NCBI RefSeq assembly: GCF_947501785.1
Contig: NZ_CANMXB010000001.1
Location: forward strand, 1,569,048 to 1,633,047
Length of the DNA stretch: 64,000 nucleotides
Origin: an uncultured Litoreibacter sp.
GTDB lineage: Bacteria > Pseudomonadota > Alphaproteobacteria > Rhodobacterales > Rhodobacteraceae
Direction of reading: 5' to 3'
Shown: in pieces, positions 17,276 to 26,086 of the stretch
How positions within the stretch are numbered: the first letter of the stretch is position 1
Layout of the letters: the number at the start of each line of letters is the position of its first letter
Program-made: the position numbers and the translations under genes
The notes under the pieces: generated by a model
What the model saw: only the letters and a program-made list of their open reading frames with translations
What the model was told of the DNA's origin: nothing
The model's database searches: none

Positions 17276-18421
17276 TCACAGGCAGGCCAGCAGCAGCTTG
17301 GTCGTGTTTTCCCTGGTCATTTCAACCGGGTTGCCGCCGGTGCTGGGGTCGGCCAATGCGCCCGCGACGATGCGGTCGATATCAGGGTTTTCCACGCCAA
17401 GACCGGCCAACGTCTTTGGAATGCCAAGCGAGGCATTCAGCGCGTCAACATAGGCGCAAAACCCGTCAAATCCGCCCGCGATCCCGAGGTAGTTTGCCGC
17501 CTGCCCTAGACGGTCCGCAATCTCGGGTTTGTTGAACTGCAGCACCGCCGGCATGCACACCGCATTCGTGGTGCCGTGATGGGTGTGATACATCGCCCCG
17601 ATCGGGTGGGACAGCGCGTGAATGGCGCCCAGCCCCTTTTGGAACGCCGTGGCCCCCATCGCGGCGGCGGACATCATATGGGCGCGGGCCTCGATATCGG
17701 CGCCGTCCGCATAGGCGCGGGGCAGATATTCCTTGACCAGCCGCATGCCCTCAAGCGCCATGCCTTGCGACATGGGGTGGTAATGGGGCGAGCAGAACGC
17801 CTCCACGCAATGGGCGAACGCGTCAAGGCCGGTCCCGGCGGTGATGAATGCGGGCATGCCGACGGTCAGTTCGGGGTCGCAAATCACCACGCTGGGCAGA
17901 AATTTCGGGTGGAAGATGATCTTCTTCTCCTCGGTCACCGAGTTGGTGATGACCGAGGCGCGCCCCACCTCTGACCCGGTTCCCGCCGTCGTTGGCACGG
18001 CCACAATCGGGGCAATGGCATCGGCGTCGGCGCGGGTCCACCAGTCGCCGATATCCTCGAAATCCCAAAGCGGGCGGGTCTGGCCCGCCAGAAACGCCAC
18101 CAGCTTGCCAAGGTCCAGTCCGGAGCCGCCGCCAAAGGCAACCACCCCGTCATGGCCGCCAGCTTTGAAGGCCTCCACACCGGCGGCGGCGTTCTTTTCA
18201 TTGGGGTTCGGGTCCACATCGGCAAAGATCGCGCGGCTCAGCCCGGCGGCCTCCAGCAGGTCCAGCGTCCGGGTGGTGATGTCCATGTTGGCAAGCCCGC
18301 GATCCGTGACCAGCAGCGGCCTTGTGATCCCGGCGGCCGCGCAGGCATCGGCAATTTCGCTGATACGGCCTGCGCCAAAGCGGATGGCGGTGGGGTATGA
18401 CCAGTTGGCGGTGATGCTCAT
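17276..18421 (-). CDS. Iron-containing alcohol dehydrogenase
   Basis: 381 residues, group III alcohol dehydrogenase. GGGSGLDLGK and the preceding VAFG form the nucleotide-binding region; AFAHCVEAFCSPHYHPMSQG and HALSHPIGAMYHTHHGTTNA contain the iron-binding histidines. The start at 18421 (MSITANWSYPTAIRFG) is the family N-terminus; the frame upstream of it is inside the aldehyde dehydrogenase gene end. It is the last gene of the TRAP/GS-like operon. Oxidation of an alcohol group on an imported, perhaps gamma-glutamylated, compound is inferred. Confidence 0.92.
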   Translation of the reverse strand: MSITANWSYPTAIRFGAGRISEIADACAAAGITRPLLVTDRGLANMDITTRTLDLLEAAGLSRAIFADVDPNPNEKNAAAGVEAFKAGGHDGVVAFGGGSGLDLGKLVAFLAGQTRPLWDFEDIGDWWTRADADAIAPIVAVPTTAGTGSEVGRASVITNSVTEEKKIIFHPKFLPSVVICDPELTVGMPAFITAGTGLDAFAHCVEAFCSPHYHPMSQGMALEGMRLVKEYLPRAYADGADIEARAHMMSAAAMGATAFQKGLGAIHALSHPIGAMYHTHHGTTNAVCMPAVLQFNKPEIADRLGQAANYLGIAGGFDGFCAYVDALNASLGIPKTLAGLGVENPDIDRIVAGALADPSTGGNPVEMTRENTTKLLLACL

Positions 18422-18426
18422 GTCTT

Positions 18427-19800
18427 TCAGGCTCTCTTCAGGTGGTATGATTTTGGGCGGGTCAGGTTGTGATAGCCGATGACGGACAGCCCGCCGCCGC
18501 GGCCGGTATCCTTGCAGCCGGTCCAGCACAGCCCGGGATCAAGGTAGTCGGCGCGGTTCATGAACACGGTGCCGGTATCGATCTGATCGGCAATGGCCTC
18601 CGCCCGCGCCGCGTCCTGCGTCCACAGCGACGCCGTCAGCCCGAAGTCGCTGTCATTCATCAGCGCGATCGCCTCGGCATCGTCCTTGACGGGCATGATG
18701 CCCACAACGGGGCCGAAGCTTTCTTCGTGCATCACGCGCATATCGTGGGTCACGCCGGTCAGGATTTGCGGCATCAGATACGCGCCGCCATCCTGCGGGA
18801 AGGTCGCCGGGTCGACATGCACCGTCGCCCCGTCTGCTACCGCGTCGGCTACCTGCCCGCGCACCGCATCGGCGAAGCGGACATGCGCCATCGGCCCCAG
18901 CGTTGTGGCCGGGTCCAGCGGATTGCCAAGCGTATAGCCGTTCACAATGGCCACGGCCTTGTCGACGAACTCCGCAAACAGGCTGTCTTGCACGTAGATG
19001 CGTTCGATCCCGCAGCAGCATTGGCCCGAGTTGAACATCGCCCCGTCAATCAGCGTGTCGACCGCCGCGTCAAGGTTTGCGTCCTCCATCACGTAGCCGG
19101 GGTCCTTGCCGCCAAGCTCAAGCCCGAGGCCGGTAAACGTGCCGCTGGCCGCGGCCTCCATCGCTTTGCCGCCCCCGACTGAGCCGGTGAAATTCACGAA
19201 GCCGAACGCGCGCCCCGCAATCAGCGCCGAGGTGGTCTGGTGGTCAAGAAACACGTTTTGAAAGACGTCTTCGGGGATGCCTGCCGCGTGAAAGGCCCGC
19301 GCCATGCGTTCCCCCACCAGCGGGGTCTGCGACGCGTGTTTCAGCATCACCGCATTGCCCGCGATCAACGCGGGCGCGACGGTGTTGATCGCCGTCATGT
19401 AGGGGTAGTTCCAAGGTGCGACGACCAGAACCAGCCCATGCGGCACCCGTTTGATCACCCGGCGGAAGGCGTCGCTGTCTTCGACCTCGATCGGGGCGAG
19501 CGCGTCTTGCGCAATTTGCGCCATGTAGCTTGCCCGCTCGTCAAAGCCGCCGAATTCGCCGCCATAGCGGATCGGGCGGCCCATTTGCCATGCCAGCTCG
19601 GGCACGATCTCGTCATTCATCTCGCCCACGGCGGCGACGCCCGCCTGAACCAATGCGATGCGCTCGGCCAGAGGGCGCGCCGCCCATGCGGTTTGCGCCG
19701 CTTTGGCCCGCGCGACGGCGCGTTCGGCATCTGCCTGCCCCAGCGTTTCGCGTGTCGCATAAACCGACCCGTCAATCGGCGAGATACATTCCAAACTCAT
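18427..19800 (-). CDS. NAD(P)-dependent aldehyde dehydrogenase
   Basis: 457 residues. The general base is in LELGGKDPGYV and the nucleophile in NSGQCCCGIERI, where three consecutive cysteines occur; WNYPY marks the cofactor site. The ATG at 19800 (MSLECISPIDGSVYATR) is chosen because the upstream frame runs into the glutamine-synthetase-like gene. It sits five bases before the alcohol dehydrogenase, so the pair can carry alcohol to acid in two steps. Confidence 0.92.
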   Translation of the reverse strand: MSLECISPIDGSVYATRETLGQADAERAVARAKAAQTAWAARPLAERIALVQAGVAAVGEMNDEIVPELAWQMGRPIRYGGEFGGFDERASYMAQIAQDALAPIEVEDSDAFRRVIKRVPHGLVLVVAPWNYPYMTAINTVAPALIAGNAVMLKHASQTPLVGERMARAFHAAGIPEDVFQNVFLDHQTTSALIAGRAFGFVNFTGSVGGGKAMEAAASGTFTGLGLELGGKDPGYVMEDANLDAAVDTLIDGAMFNSGQCCCGIERIYVQDSLFAEFVDKAVAIVNGYTLGNPLDPATTLGPMAHVRFADAVRGQVADAVADGATVHVDPATFPQDGGAYLMPQILTGVTHDMRVMHEESFGPVVGIMPVKDDAEAIALMNDSDFGLTASLWTQDAARAEAIADQIDTGTVFMNRADYLDPGLCWTGCKDTGRGGGLSVIGYHNLTRPKSYHLKRA

Positions 19801-19804
19801 CAGC

Positions 19805-21169
19805 CTAAGCCCTTTCAAAGCCGCGCGCGATTTCCCAATCGGTGACGACGCGGTCAAATTCTTCCTGCTCCCATTCGGCGGCGCGGGTGTAGTGGTCCAC
19901 CACGTCATCGCCCAGCGCCTCGCGCAAAAAGCCCGAGCCGCGCAGCGTTTGCGTGGCCGCACGCAGCGTCTGCGGAATGTCCGCCGCCTTTTGGTCCTCG
20001 TAGACGTCGCCGGTCGTGGCGGGCGCCAGGTCCAGCTTGTCCTCGATGCCTTTGATGCCGGCGGCCAGCATGACGGCCTGCGCCAGATAGGGGTTCAGGT
20101 CCGAGCCGCCGATACGGCATTCCACCCGCACCCCTTTGGTGCCCTCGCCGCACAGGCGGAAGCCGGCGGTGCGGTTGTCAACCGACCAGACGGTTTTCGT
20201 GGGCGCAAAAGTGCCCTTCGCGAAACGTTTGTAGCTGTTGACATAGGGGGCCAGAAAATAGGTGTAATCAGGCGCGTATTTGATCAGCCCCGCCATGTAG
20301 TGGCCCATCACATCCGACATGCCGTGCTTGGCGGAGGCCTCAAAAAACGCGGGCTTGCCGTCCGTCCAGAGCGACTGGTGCACGTGGCTGGAGGACCCGA
20401 CGCGGTCCTTGTGCCATTTGGGCAGGAAGGTCGCGGCGCGCCCCTGCTGCCATGCAATTTCCTTGATCGCGTGTTTCGCGATGGAATGGTGGTCGGCGCA
20501 ATCGAGCGCGGGGGCGTAGCGGATGTTCAGCTCTTCCTGCCCGGCCTCGGCCTCCCCCTTGGAATTCTCGATGGGCAGCCCCGCGGCGTAGAGGTGGTTG
20601 CGCACCGGCCGCATCACGCCCTCTTCCTTGGTGGTCTGCAGAATGTGGTAATCTTCGTTATAGCCGCTGATCGGCTCAAGAACTCGGTAACCGCCCTTGC
20701 GGATGTCGTCAAAGCTCTGCTCGAACAGGAAGAATTCAAGTTCGGTCGCCATCATGGCCTCAAAGCCCAGCGCCTCCAACCGGGCAATCTGGCGTTTGAG
20801 GATCGCGCGGGGCGCGTGTGGCACGTCCGCATGCGTGTGGTGATCAAGTATGTCGCACAGCACCATCGCGGTGCCCTCCAGCCACGGCACGGGGCGAATG
20901 GTCGCCAGATCGGGCTTCATGACATAGTCGCCATACCCAGATTGCCAGCTGGTCGAGGCGTAGCCGTCGGGCGTCGCCATCTCGAGATCGGTGGCCAGCA
21001 GGTAGTTGCAGCAATGGGTTTCCTCAAACGAGGTCTCCACAAAATTCGCGCCGTGAAAGCGTTTGCCCATCAGGCGGCCCTGCATATCCACGAAACAGGC
21101 GAGAACGGTGTCGATGGCCCCGTCCGCAACGCTGGCCTTCAGCTCGTCAAATGTCATCAATCCGGGCAT
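19805..21169 (-). CDS. Glutamine-synthetase-family gamma-glutamyl ligase
   Basis: 454 residues, GS catalytic fold but of the PuuA/GlnA-like branch. Features are ATELEFFLFE (metal-binding glutamates), GQEELNIRYAPAL, GSSSHVHQSLW, and NRTAGFRLCGEGTKGVRVECRIGGSD. The context has no nitrogen-regulation genes but has a transporter, alcohol and aldehyde dehydrogenases and an amidohydrolase. This suggests ligation of glutamate to an amine or amino alcohol rather than ammonia. ATG at 21169, with a second ATG four codons later. Confidence 0.85.
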   Translation of the reverse strand: MPGLMTFDELKASVADGAIDTVLACFVDMQGRLMGKRFHGANFVETSFEETHCCNYLLATDLEMATPDGYASTSWQSGYGDYVMKPDLATIRPVPWLEGTAMVLCDILDHHTHADVPHAPRAILKRQIARLEALGFEAMMATELEFFLFEQSFDDIRKGGYRVLEPISGYNEDYHILQTTKEEGVMRPVRNHLYAAGLPIENSKGEAEAGQEELNIRYAPALDCADHHSIAKHAIKEIAWQQGRAATFLPKWHKDRVGSSSHVHQSLWTDGKPAFFEASAKHGMSDVMGHYMAGLIKYAPDYTYFLAPYVNSYKRFAKGTFAPTKTVWSVDNRTAGFRLCGEGTKGVRVECRIGGSDLNPYLAQAVMLAAGIKGIEDKLDLAPATTGDVYEDQKAADIPQTLRAATQTLRGSGFLREALGDDVVDHYTRAAEWEQEEFDRVVTDWEIARGFERA

Positions 21170-21196
21170 GTCTGTTCAACTTTCTATCGGGGGATA

Positions 21197-21218
21197 GGGG
21201 CGACGGGTCGGTCGCCCC
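21197..21218 (-). promoter_or_regulatory. Hairpin between dctP and the GS-like gene
   Basis: GGGGCGAC and GTCGCCCC enclose a six-base loop in the 67-base gap behind the TRAP binding protein gene. No T run follows on the minus strand. It may stabilise the dctP mRNA end or attenuate the enzyme genes downstream. Confidence 0.45.
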
Positions 21219-21236
21219 CATGATGCGCAGTCAGGA

Positions 21237-22268
21237 TCAGCCGTAGCGATACGGGCGGCCCGCTTTGATCATATCTGCATTATACTTCTTGAAGATATCA
21301 ACCACGCGGCGCTTCACGTCGGATTCTGCCGCGATTTCCTCCCAGAACTCCTGAGCCGCGGCTTCAACCGTCGCCCATTCCTCGTCGGGGATGGTGGTCA
21401 GCTCCATCTTGGTGCCGTTCACGCGCAGGTTGGCCTCGCCGCCCCAGTACCACCACTGGCGGTAGTAATGCGACTGGTCGCAGCAGACGCGGAACAGGGT
21501 TTGCAGGTTCTCCGGCAGCTCGTTCCAGCGGTCCATATTGGCAAAGAATGACCCCGCCCAGGCGCCCGAGATGTTGTTGGTCAGGAAGTAGTTGGTCACG
21601 TCGGCCCAGCCGACGGTGTAATCCTCGGTGATGCCCGACCACGCGATGCCGTCAAGCTCACCGGTTTGCACCGCCACCTCGATGTCTTCCCATGGCAGGT
21701 TCACCGGCACGACGCCAAACTGGCTCATGAAACGGCCGGCGGTCGGGAAGGTGAAGATGCGTTTGCCTTTGAGATCTTCGAGCGAGCGGATCGGGTCCTT
21801 GGTGGCAAAGTGGCACGGGTCCCACGCGCCGGCAGAGATATGTTTGACCCCGACCTTGGAGTATTCCTCGTCCCAGATCTCGTTCAGGCCGTATTGGTTG
21901 AACAGCACTGGCACGTCGAGCGAGTAGCGCGACCCGAACGGGAAATACCCGCCGAACACGGTCACGTCGGTGGGCGAGGCCATCGAGTCGTCATCGGATT
22001 GAACCGCGTCAATCGTGCCGCGCTGCATGGCCTGAAACAGCTCGCCCGTCGGCACCAGCTGGTCGGCAAAGAACAGCTCGATCTGCATGCGGTCGCCCGC
22101 GATCTTGTTGAACATCTCAACTGCCGGAACGATCACTTCGGCGGCCAGTGAGGCCCCCGCATAGGTCTGCATCCGCCATTTGATCGTGCTTTGCGCAAGC
22201 GCCGGTGTCGCGAGCGCCGCTGCGGGCGCAATCGCCGCCCCTTGGATAAACTTACGTCTTGAAGTCAT
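21237..22268 (-). CDS. dctP: TRAP transporter solute-binding protein (DctP family)
   Basis: 343 residues. The N-terminus TSRRKFIQGAA is twin-arginine-like, with a likely cleavage after ATPALA. The mature protein shows the DctP fold: QIELFFADQLVPTGELFQAMQRGTIDAV, the RSLEDLKGKRIFT segment, and the long YYRQWWYWGGEANL region. TRAP binding proteins capture organic acids and related solutes in the periplasm. It is separated from the permease genes by 141 bases and from the ligase gene by a hairpin. Confidence 0.92.
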   Translation of the reverse strand: MTSRRKFIQGAAIAPAAALATPALAQSTIKWRMQTYAGASLAAEVIVPAVEMFNKIAGDRMQIELFFADQLVPTGELFQAMQRGTIDAVQSDDDSMASPTDVTVFGGYFPFGSRYSLDVPVLFNQYGLNEIWDEEYSKVGVKHISAGAWDPCHFATKDPIRSLEDLKGKRIFTFPTAGRFMSQFGVVPVNLPWEDIEVAVQTGELDGIAWSGITEDYTVGWADVTNYFLTNNISGAWAGSFFANMDRWNELPENLQTLFRVCCDQSHYYRQWWYWGGEANLRVNGTKMELTTIPDEEWATVEAAAQEFWEEIAAESDVKRRVVDIFKKYNADMIKAGRPYRYG

Positions 22269-22409
22269 AGCTTTTCTCCTTCGTTGAAATTGGCGTCCGC
22301 TTTGGTTGCGGCTCTGGTTAAATTGAATTGGAATTACGGCTCCATCTTTTGGCCTCGGTCATTCGAAAAACGTGGCAGTTCCGGTCGGCGGAGTTAGCCC
22401 CCATGGCGG

Positions 22410-23735
22410 TCATCTCCCGTACACATATTCAGGCAACCACAGCGCGATGCCGGGGAAGGCCATGACCAGCGCCAGGGCCGCCACCATGATCAGAACAAAG
22501 GGCGTGATTGACGCGTATATGTCGCGCAGCGAAATTTCGGGCGGGGCCATGGCGCGCATCAGGAACAGGTTGTAGCCAAAGGGCGGCGTCATATACGCGA
22601 TCTGCGTGGTGATGGTGTACAGGATGCCGTACCAGATCAGGTCGAACCCAAGCGCGCCGACCAGCGGCACATAGAGCGGCGCCACAATCACCAGCATCGC
22701 CGTGTCGTCCAGGAACGTGCCCATCAGGATGAAGCTCAGCTGCATCAGGATCAGGATCATCCACGGGCTGAGATTCAACCGCTCGGTGAAGACGCTTTCA
22801 ATCGCCTTGACCGCGCCCAGCCCGTCAAACACCGCCCCAAAGGCGAGCGCCGCCAGGATGATCCACATGAACATGCAGGTGATCCCAAGGGTGTTGCGCA
22901 CCGAGTTCTCGAATACCTCTCTGGTCATCCGGCCCTTCAGCACCGCCGCAGTGAACGCCGCGAGCGCCCCGATGGCGGAGCTTTCCACCAGCGACGTCCA
23001 GCCGTTCACGAAAGGCACCATCATGGTTGCGAAGATGACCACCGGCAGCAGCCCCGCGCGCAGCAGGCGCAGCTTCTCGGCGCGGGGTATGGAGCGCTCC
23101 TCCTCGTCCAGCACCGGCCCCAACACCGGGTTCACCCGGCAGCGCACCGCAATGTAGATGACAAAGAGCGCGGCCATCATCAGCCCCGGGACAACCCCGG
23201 CCAGCCACAGCTGCCCCACCGGCTGGCGCGCGATCATTGCGTATAGCACCAGCACCACCGAGGGCGGCACCAGGATGCCCAGGCTGGACCCCGCCTGGAT
23301 CACCCCCGTCACCATCCGCTTGTCATACCCGCGCTTCAACAGCTCAGGCAGCGCAATGGTGGCCCCAATGGCCATGCCCGCCACGCTCAGCCCGTTCATC
23401 GCCGAGATCAGAACCATCAGGCCAATCGTGCCGATGGCCAACCCGCCCCGCAGGCCGCCCATCCAGACATGAAACATCCGGTAGAGATCATCGGCGATCT
23501 TGCTCTCGGACAACACGTAGCCCATGAAAATGAACATCGGCAGCGTCAGCAGCGGGTACCACTTCATCAGCTTCATGGCGGCGGCGAAGCCAATGTCAAA
23601 CCCGCCCCGATCGCCCCACAGCAAAAGCGCCGCCACAACGGCGACGAAGCCAATGGCCCCAAAGACCCGCTGCCCGGTCAGCAGCATCAGCATCATGGAC
23701 GAAAACATCAAGGTGGCGATCAATTCGTAGCTCAT
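22410..23735 (-). CDS. dctM: TRAP transporter large permease (DctM)
   Basis: 441 residues with about twelve hydrophobic segments. GLSVAGMAIGATIALPELLKRGYDKRMVTGVIQAGSSLGILVPPS is the family core, with the PPS motif near the first re-entrant loop, and YMTPPFGYNLFLMR is the second. The ATG at 23735 overlaps the last base of the dctQ stop. The longer frame upstream is antisense-type read-through and is not used. Confidence 0.93.
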   Translation of the reverse strand: MSYELIATLMFSSMMLMLLTGQRVFGAIGFVAVVAALLLWGDRGGFDIGFAAAMKLMKWYPLLTLPMFIFMGYVLSESKIADDLYRMFHVWMGGLRGGLAIGTIGLMVLISAMNGLSVAGMAIGATIALPELLKRGYDKRMVTGVIQAGSSLGILVPPSVVLVLYAMIARQPVGQLWLAGVVPGLMMAALFVIYIAVRCRVNPVLGPVLDEEERSIPRAEKLRLLRAGLLPVVIFATMMVPFVNGWTSLVESSAIGALAAFTAAVLKGRMTREVFENSVRNTLGITCMFMWIILAALAFGAVFDGLGAVKAIESVFTERLNLSPWMILILMQLSFILMGTFLDDTAMLVIVAPLYVPLVGALGFDLIWYGILYTITTQIAYMTPPFGYNLFLMRAMAPPEISLRDIYASITPFVLIMVAALALVMAFPGIALWLPEYVYGR

Positions 23736-24304
23736 CAGATCGCCTCGCCCCGCAACCGCAGCACGTCCTTCAACAGCTCCGAGATGCATTGCAGCAGCAT
23801 CAGAAACATCCCCAGGATCATGATCGACTTGACCGGCCACAGATATGGCCGCCACGCCGTTGACGAACGCTCCATCCGGCCGAGTTCTTCTGAGCCGGTC
23901 AACAGCCCGCCGAAGTAAGAGAACGGCTCGGTCCCCCAATAACCCAGCGAATAGGCGGTTGAGCTGATCGCCCCGTAGAGCAGCACCGCGAGGTAGAAGA
24001 TCAGGAACAGCACGGTGACCAGATCGAACCACGCCTTCTTGCGCGGCGACCACTCCCCGTAGAGCAGGTCCATGCGCACGTTGGAGCCAAGCTGCAACGA
24101 GTACGGGCCCCCAAGGATGTAGTAGGCCACCATCACAAATTGCGCCATTTCCAACGTCCAGAGCGACGGCAGGAAGAAGGTCTTGCTGATCGACGACCAC
24201 AGCAAAATCCCCATCAGCACAAAGATGAAATACATCATCAGCCGCCCGACGCGGTAGTTTGCGGCGTCAACGGCCCGGATATAGCCCCGCATCACGCCCG
24301 ACAT
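23735..24304 (-). CDS. dctQ: TRAP transporter small permease (DctQ)
   Basis: 189 residues with four hydrophobic segments as expected for DctQ (YFIFVLMGILLWSSI, WTLEMAQFVMVAYYILGGPY, ALFDLVTVLFLIFYLAVLL and the last near the C-terminus). The WTLEMAQFVMVAYYILGG segment is the conserved helix 2. MSGVMRGYIR at 24304 is taken as start; the gene then overlaps the amidohydrolase by 13 bases and the large permease by one. Confidence 0.88.
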   Translation of the reverse strand: MSGVMRGYIRAVDAANYRVGRLMMYFIFVLMGILLWSSISKTFFLPSLWTLEMAQFVMVAYYILGGPYSLQLGSNVRMDLLYGEWSPRKKAWFDLVTVLFLIFYLAVLLYGAISSTAYSLGYWGTEPFSYFGGLLTGSEELGRMERSSTAWRPYLWPVKSIMILGMFLMLLQCISELLKDVLRLRGEAI

Positions 24305-25071
24305 TGCACACCCCCCGCGGCCCCGACATGGGCGCATGCCGCTGCAATCCATGACGCCAACATGTCAGCCATGGCGTCCTGCTGCGCGGCGGTCTCGATC
24401 AGGTCATTGCGCATCTCCAACATGACGTTGAGATGCCCCTGCCCTATCGCGTGTTCCTTGAGCGTGTGGGTCACGCCATGCTCCGGCCCGTAGGGCGCGT
24501 TGCGCTGCACATTGGCTTGCGTGTAGGCGGCGGCGGTGTGCAGCATCGCATCCGCCAACCGGGTGTCGCTGTCATGCAGGACGCCAATTTCAACCGCCCT
24601 GCGCGCGCCGTGGTAGACCGGCGTAAAGCTGTGGATGGTGATCAGGATCGGGTCCGTGACCCGCGCGATCTGCGCCCGCAGGGCGGAATGGAACGGGTGG
24701 TAAAAATCTGCCGCGCGCGCGGCGCGCTGGGACTGGGTCAGGTCCGCATTGCCGGGCACATCGACCACCTCGCTGCGGGCGGGCATCGCGTCGGGCGCGC
24801 TGGGCGGGCGGTTGCAATCATAGACCAGCCGCGACACGCCACCGGCGATCAACGCCGCATCCAGCCGGTCTGCAAGGCGGCTGGCCACCCCCATCGCGCC
24901 GGGATCCCATGCGGCATGGCTTTGGCGTTGCTCGGGCGACAGCCCCAGCGCATCAAAGGACGCCGGAATATGGTTGGAGGCATGTTCGCACACAAGCACA
25001 ACGCAGGACGACCCGTCCGGGTTTATCGGCACAACATAGCCCTGCAATGCATCGATGTGGTTCAGTGACAT
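24292..25071 (-). CDS. N-formylglutamate amidohydrolase-family protein
   Basis: 259 residues. The zinc-site pieces are visible: VLVCEHASNHIP at the front, WDPGAMGVASRLADRL, then TIHSFTPVYHG and LEMRNDLIE. Characterised members remove a formyl group from N-formylglutamate or act on other N-acyl glutamates. It is the first gene of the operon read away from the RpiR regulator, with GGGGGA before the ATG. Hydrolysis of a gamma-glutamyl or acylated intermediate is inferred from the GS-like gene downstream. Confidence 0.87.
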   Translation of the reverse strand: MSLNHIDALQGYVVPINPDGSSCVVLVCEHASNHIPASFDALGLSPEQRQSHAAWDPGAMGVASRLADRLDAALIAGGVSRLVYDCNRPPSAPDAMPARSEVVDVPGNADLTQSQRAARAADFYHPFHSALRAQIARVTDPILITIHSFTPVYHGARRAVEIGVLHDSDTRLADAMLHTAAAYTQANVQRNAPYGPEHGVTHTLKEHAIGQGHLNVMLEMRNDLIETAAQQDAMADMLASWIAAACAHVGAAGGVQCRA

Positions 25072-25124
25072 GCGTCCCCCGTGCCGGTAAACGTCTTGCC
25101 AAATGGCGTATCTGTCAACATATT

Positions 25125-25142
25125 TGTGAAAAATTTATCACA
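25125..25142. promoter_or_regulatory. Palindromic operator in the RpiR/amidohydrolase divergent region
   Basis: TGTGAAAAATTTATCACA is a near-perfect AT-centred inverted repeat with 5-base arms and an AT-only core. It lies in the 115-base divergent gap, 54 bases from one start and 45 from the other. RpiR-family regulators bind such AT-centred palindromes; binding here is inference. Confidence 0.6.
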
Positions 25143-25186
25143 TAATCTGCCGTGTTGTTATTTTTTCGATCAAAAGCGAGGCATCT

Positions 25187-26062
25187 TTGATGAGCGAAGC
25201 CAGTCTGACGATCTCGGATCGCATCCAGAACCAGTTTGACGACCTCACCCGGGCGGAGCGGCAGCTGGCGCATTCCATTCTGGAAAATTACCCCGCCTCC
25301 GGCCTGGGGCCGCTGAGCGCATTGGCCAAAGACGCCAAAGTCTCGGTGCCCACGGTCGCGCGGATGGTGCAGAAACTGGGCTTCAACGGCTACCCCGAAT
25401 TCCAGACCGAGCTGCGCGAAGAGCTGAAAGCCAAGGCCAAAGGCCCGATCGCCAAGCATGACACCTGGGCGGGCGGCGCCCCGTCCGAGCATATCCTGAA
25501 CCGCTTTACCGACGCCGTGATCGACAACATCCGGCATACGCTGGGACAAATCGACCCCGACGATTTCGACGCCGCCTGCGCGATGTGCGCCGACCCCGAC
25601 CGCCATCTCTACATCGTGGGGGGCCGCATCACCCACACGCTGGCGGAGTATCTGTTTCTGCATATGCAGGTCATCCGGCCGCAGATCACCCATATCCAGT
25701 CGACCTCGAACGCGTGGCCGCATTATCTGCTGGACGTCAAGGAGGGCGACGTGTTCATCATTTTCGACATGCGCCGCTACGAGAACAACACCCTGAAGCT
25801 GGCCGAGATGGCCCATGCCAAAGGCGCGAAACTGATCCTGTTCACGGACCAATGGCGATCCCCGGTGCATCAATTGGCCGATATCAGCCTCAGCAGCCGC
25901 ATCGTGGCCCCCTCCGCCTGGGATTCCGCCGCCACGCCGCTGCTGCTGGTGGAGGCGATGATTTCAGCGGTGCAAAACCTGACCTGGGGCGACACCAAAG
26001 ACCGGATGGAGGCGCTGGAGGACATGTTCGACCAGACAAAACTGTTCCGCAAATTCACCTAA
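25187..26062 (+). CDS. MurR/RpiR-family transcriptional regulator
   Basis: 291 residues. The N-terminal HTH_6 domain (about 8-80) has LTRAERQLAHSILENYP and the recognition segment VSVPTVARMVQKLGFNGYPEFQ. The C-terminal SIS domain (about 120-270) has LYIVGGRITHTLAEYLFLHMQ and DVFIIFDMRRYENNTLKLAEMAHAKGAKLILFTD. SIS domains usually bind phosphosugars, but RpiR proteins also regulate other catabolic loci. It is divergent from the TRAP operon and so is likely its regulator. Confidence 0.92.
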   Translation: MMSEASLTISDRIQNQFDDLTRAERQLAHSILENYPASGLGPLSALAKDAKVSVPTVARMVQKLGFNGYPEFQTELREELKAKAKGPIAKHDTWAGGAPSEHILNRFTDAVIDNIRHTLGQIDPDDFDAACAMCADPDRHLYIVGGRITHTLAEYLFLHMQVIRPQITHIQSTSNAWPHYLLDVKEGDVFIIFDMRRYENNTLKLAEMAHAKGAKLILFTDQWRSPVHQLADISLSSRIVAPSAWDSAATPLLLVEAMISAVQNLTWGDTKDRMEALEDMFDQTKLFRKFT

Positions 26063-26086
26063 GGGTGCCCCACCAAGGCGCGACCG

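Noticed and set aside
19892-21223. 443-codon plus-strand frame over the GS-like gene
   Set aside because: It is a shadow of GC-rich codons; the minus strand has the clear GS motifs.
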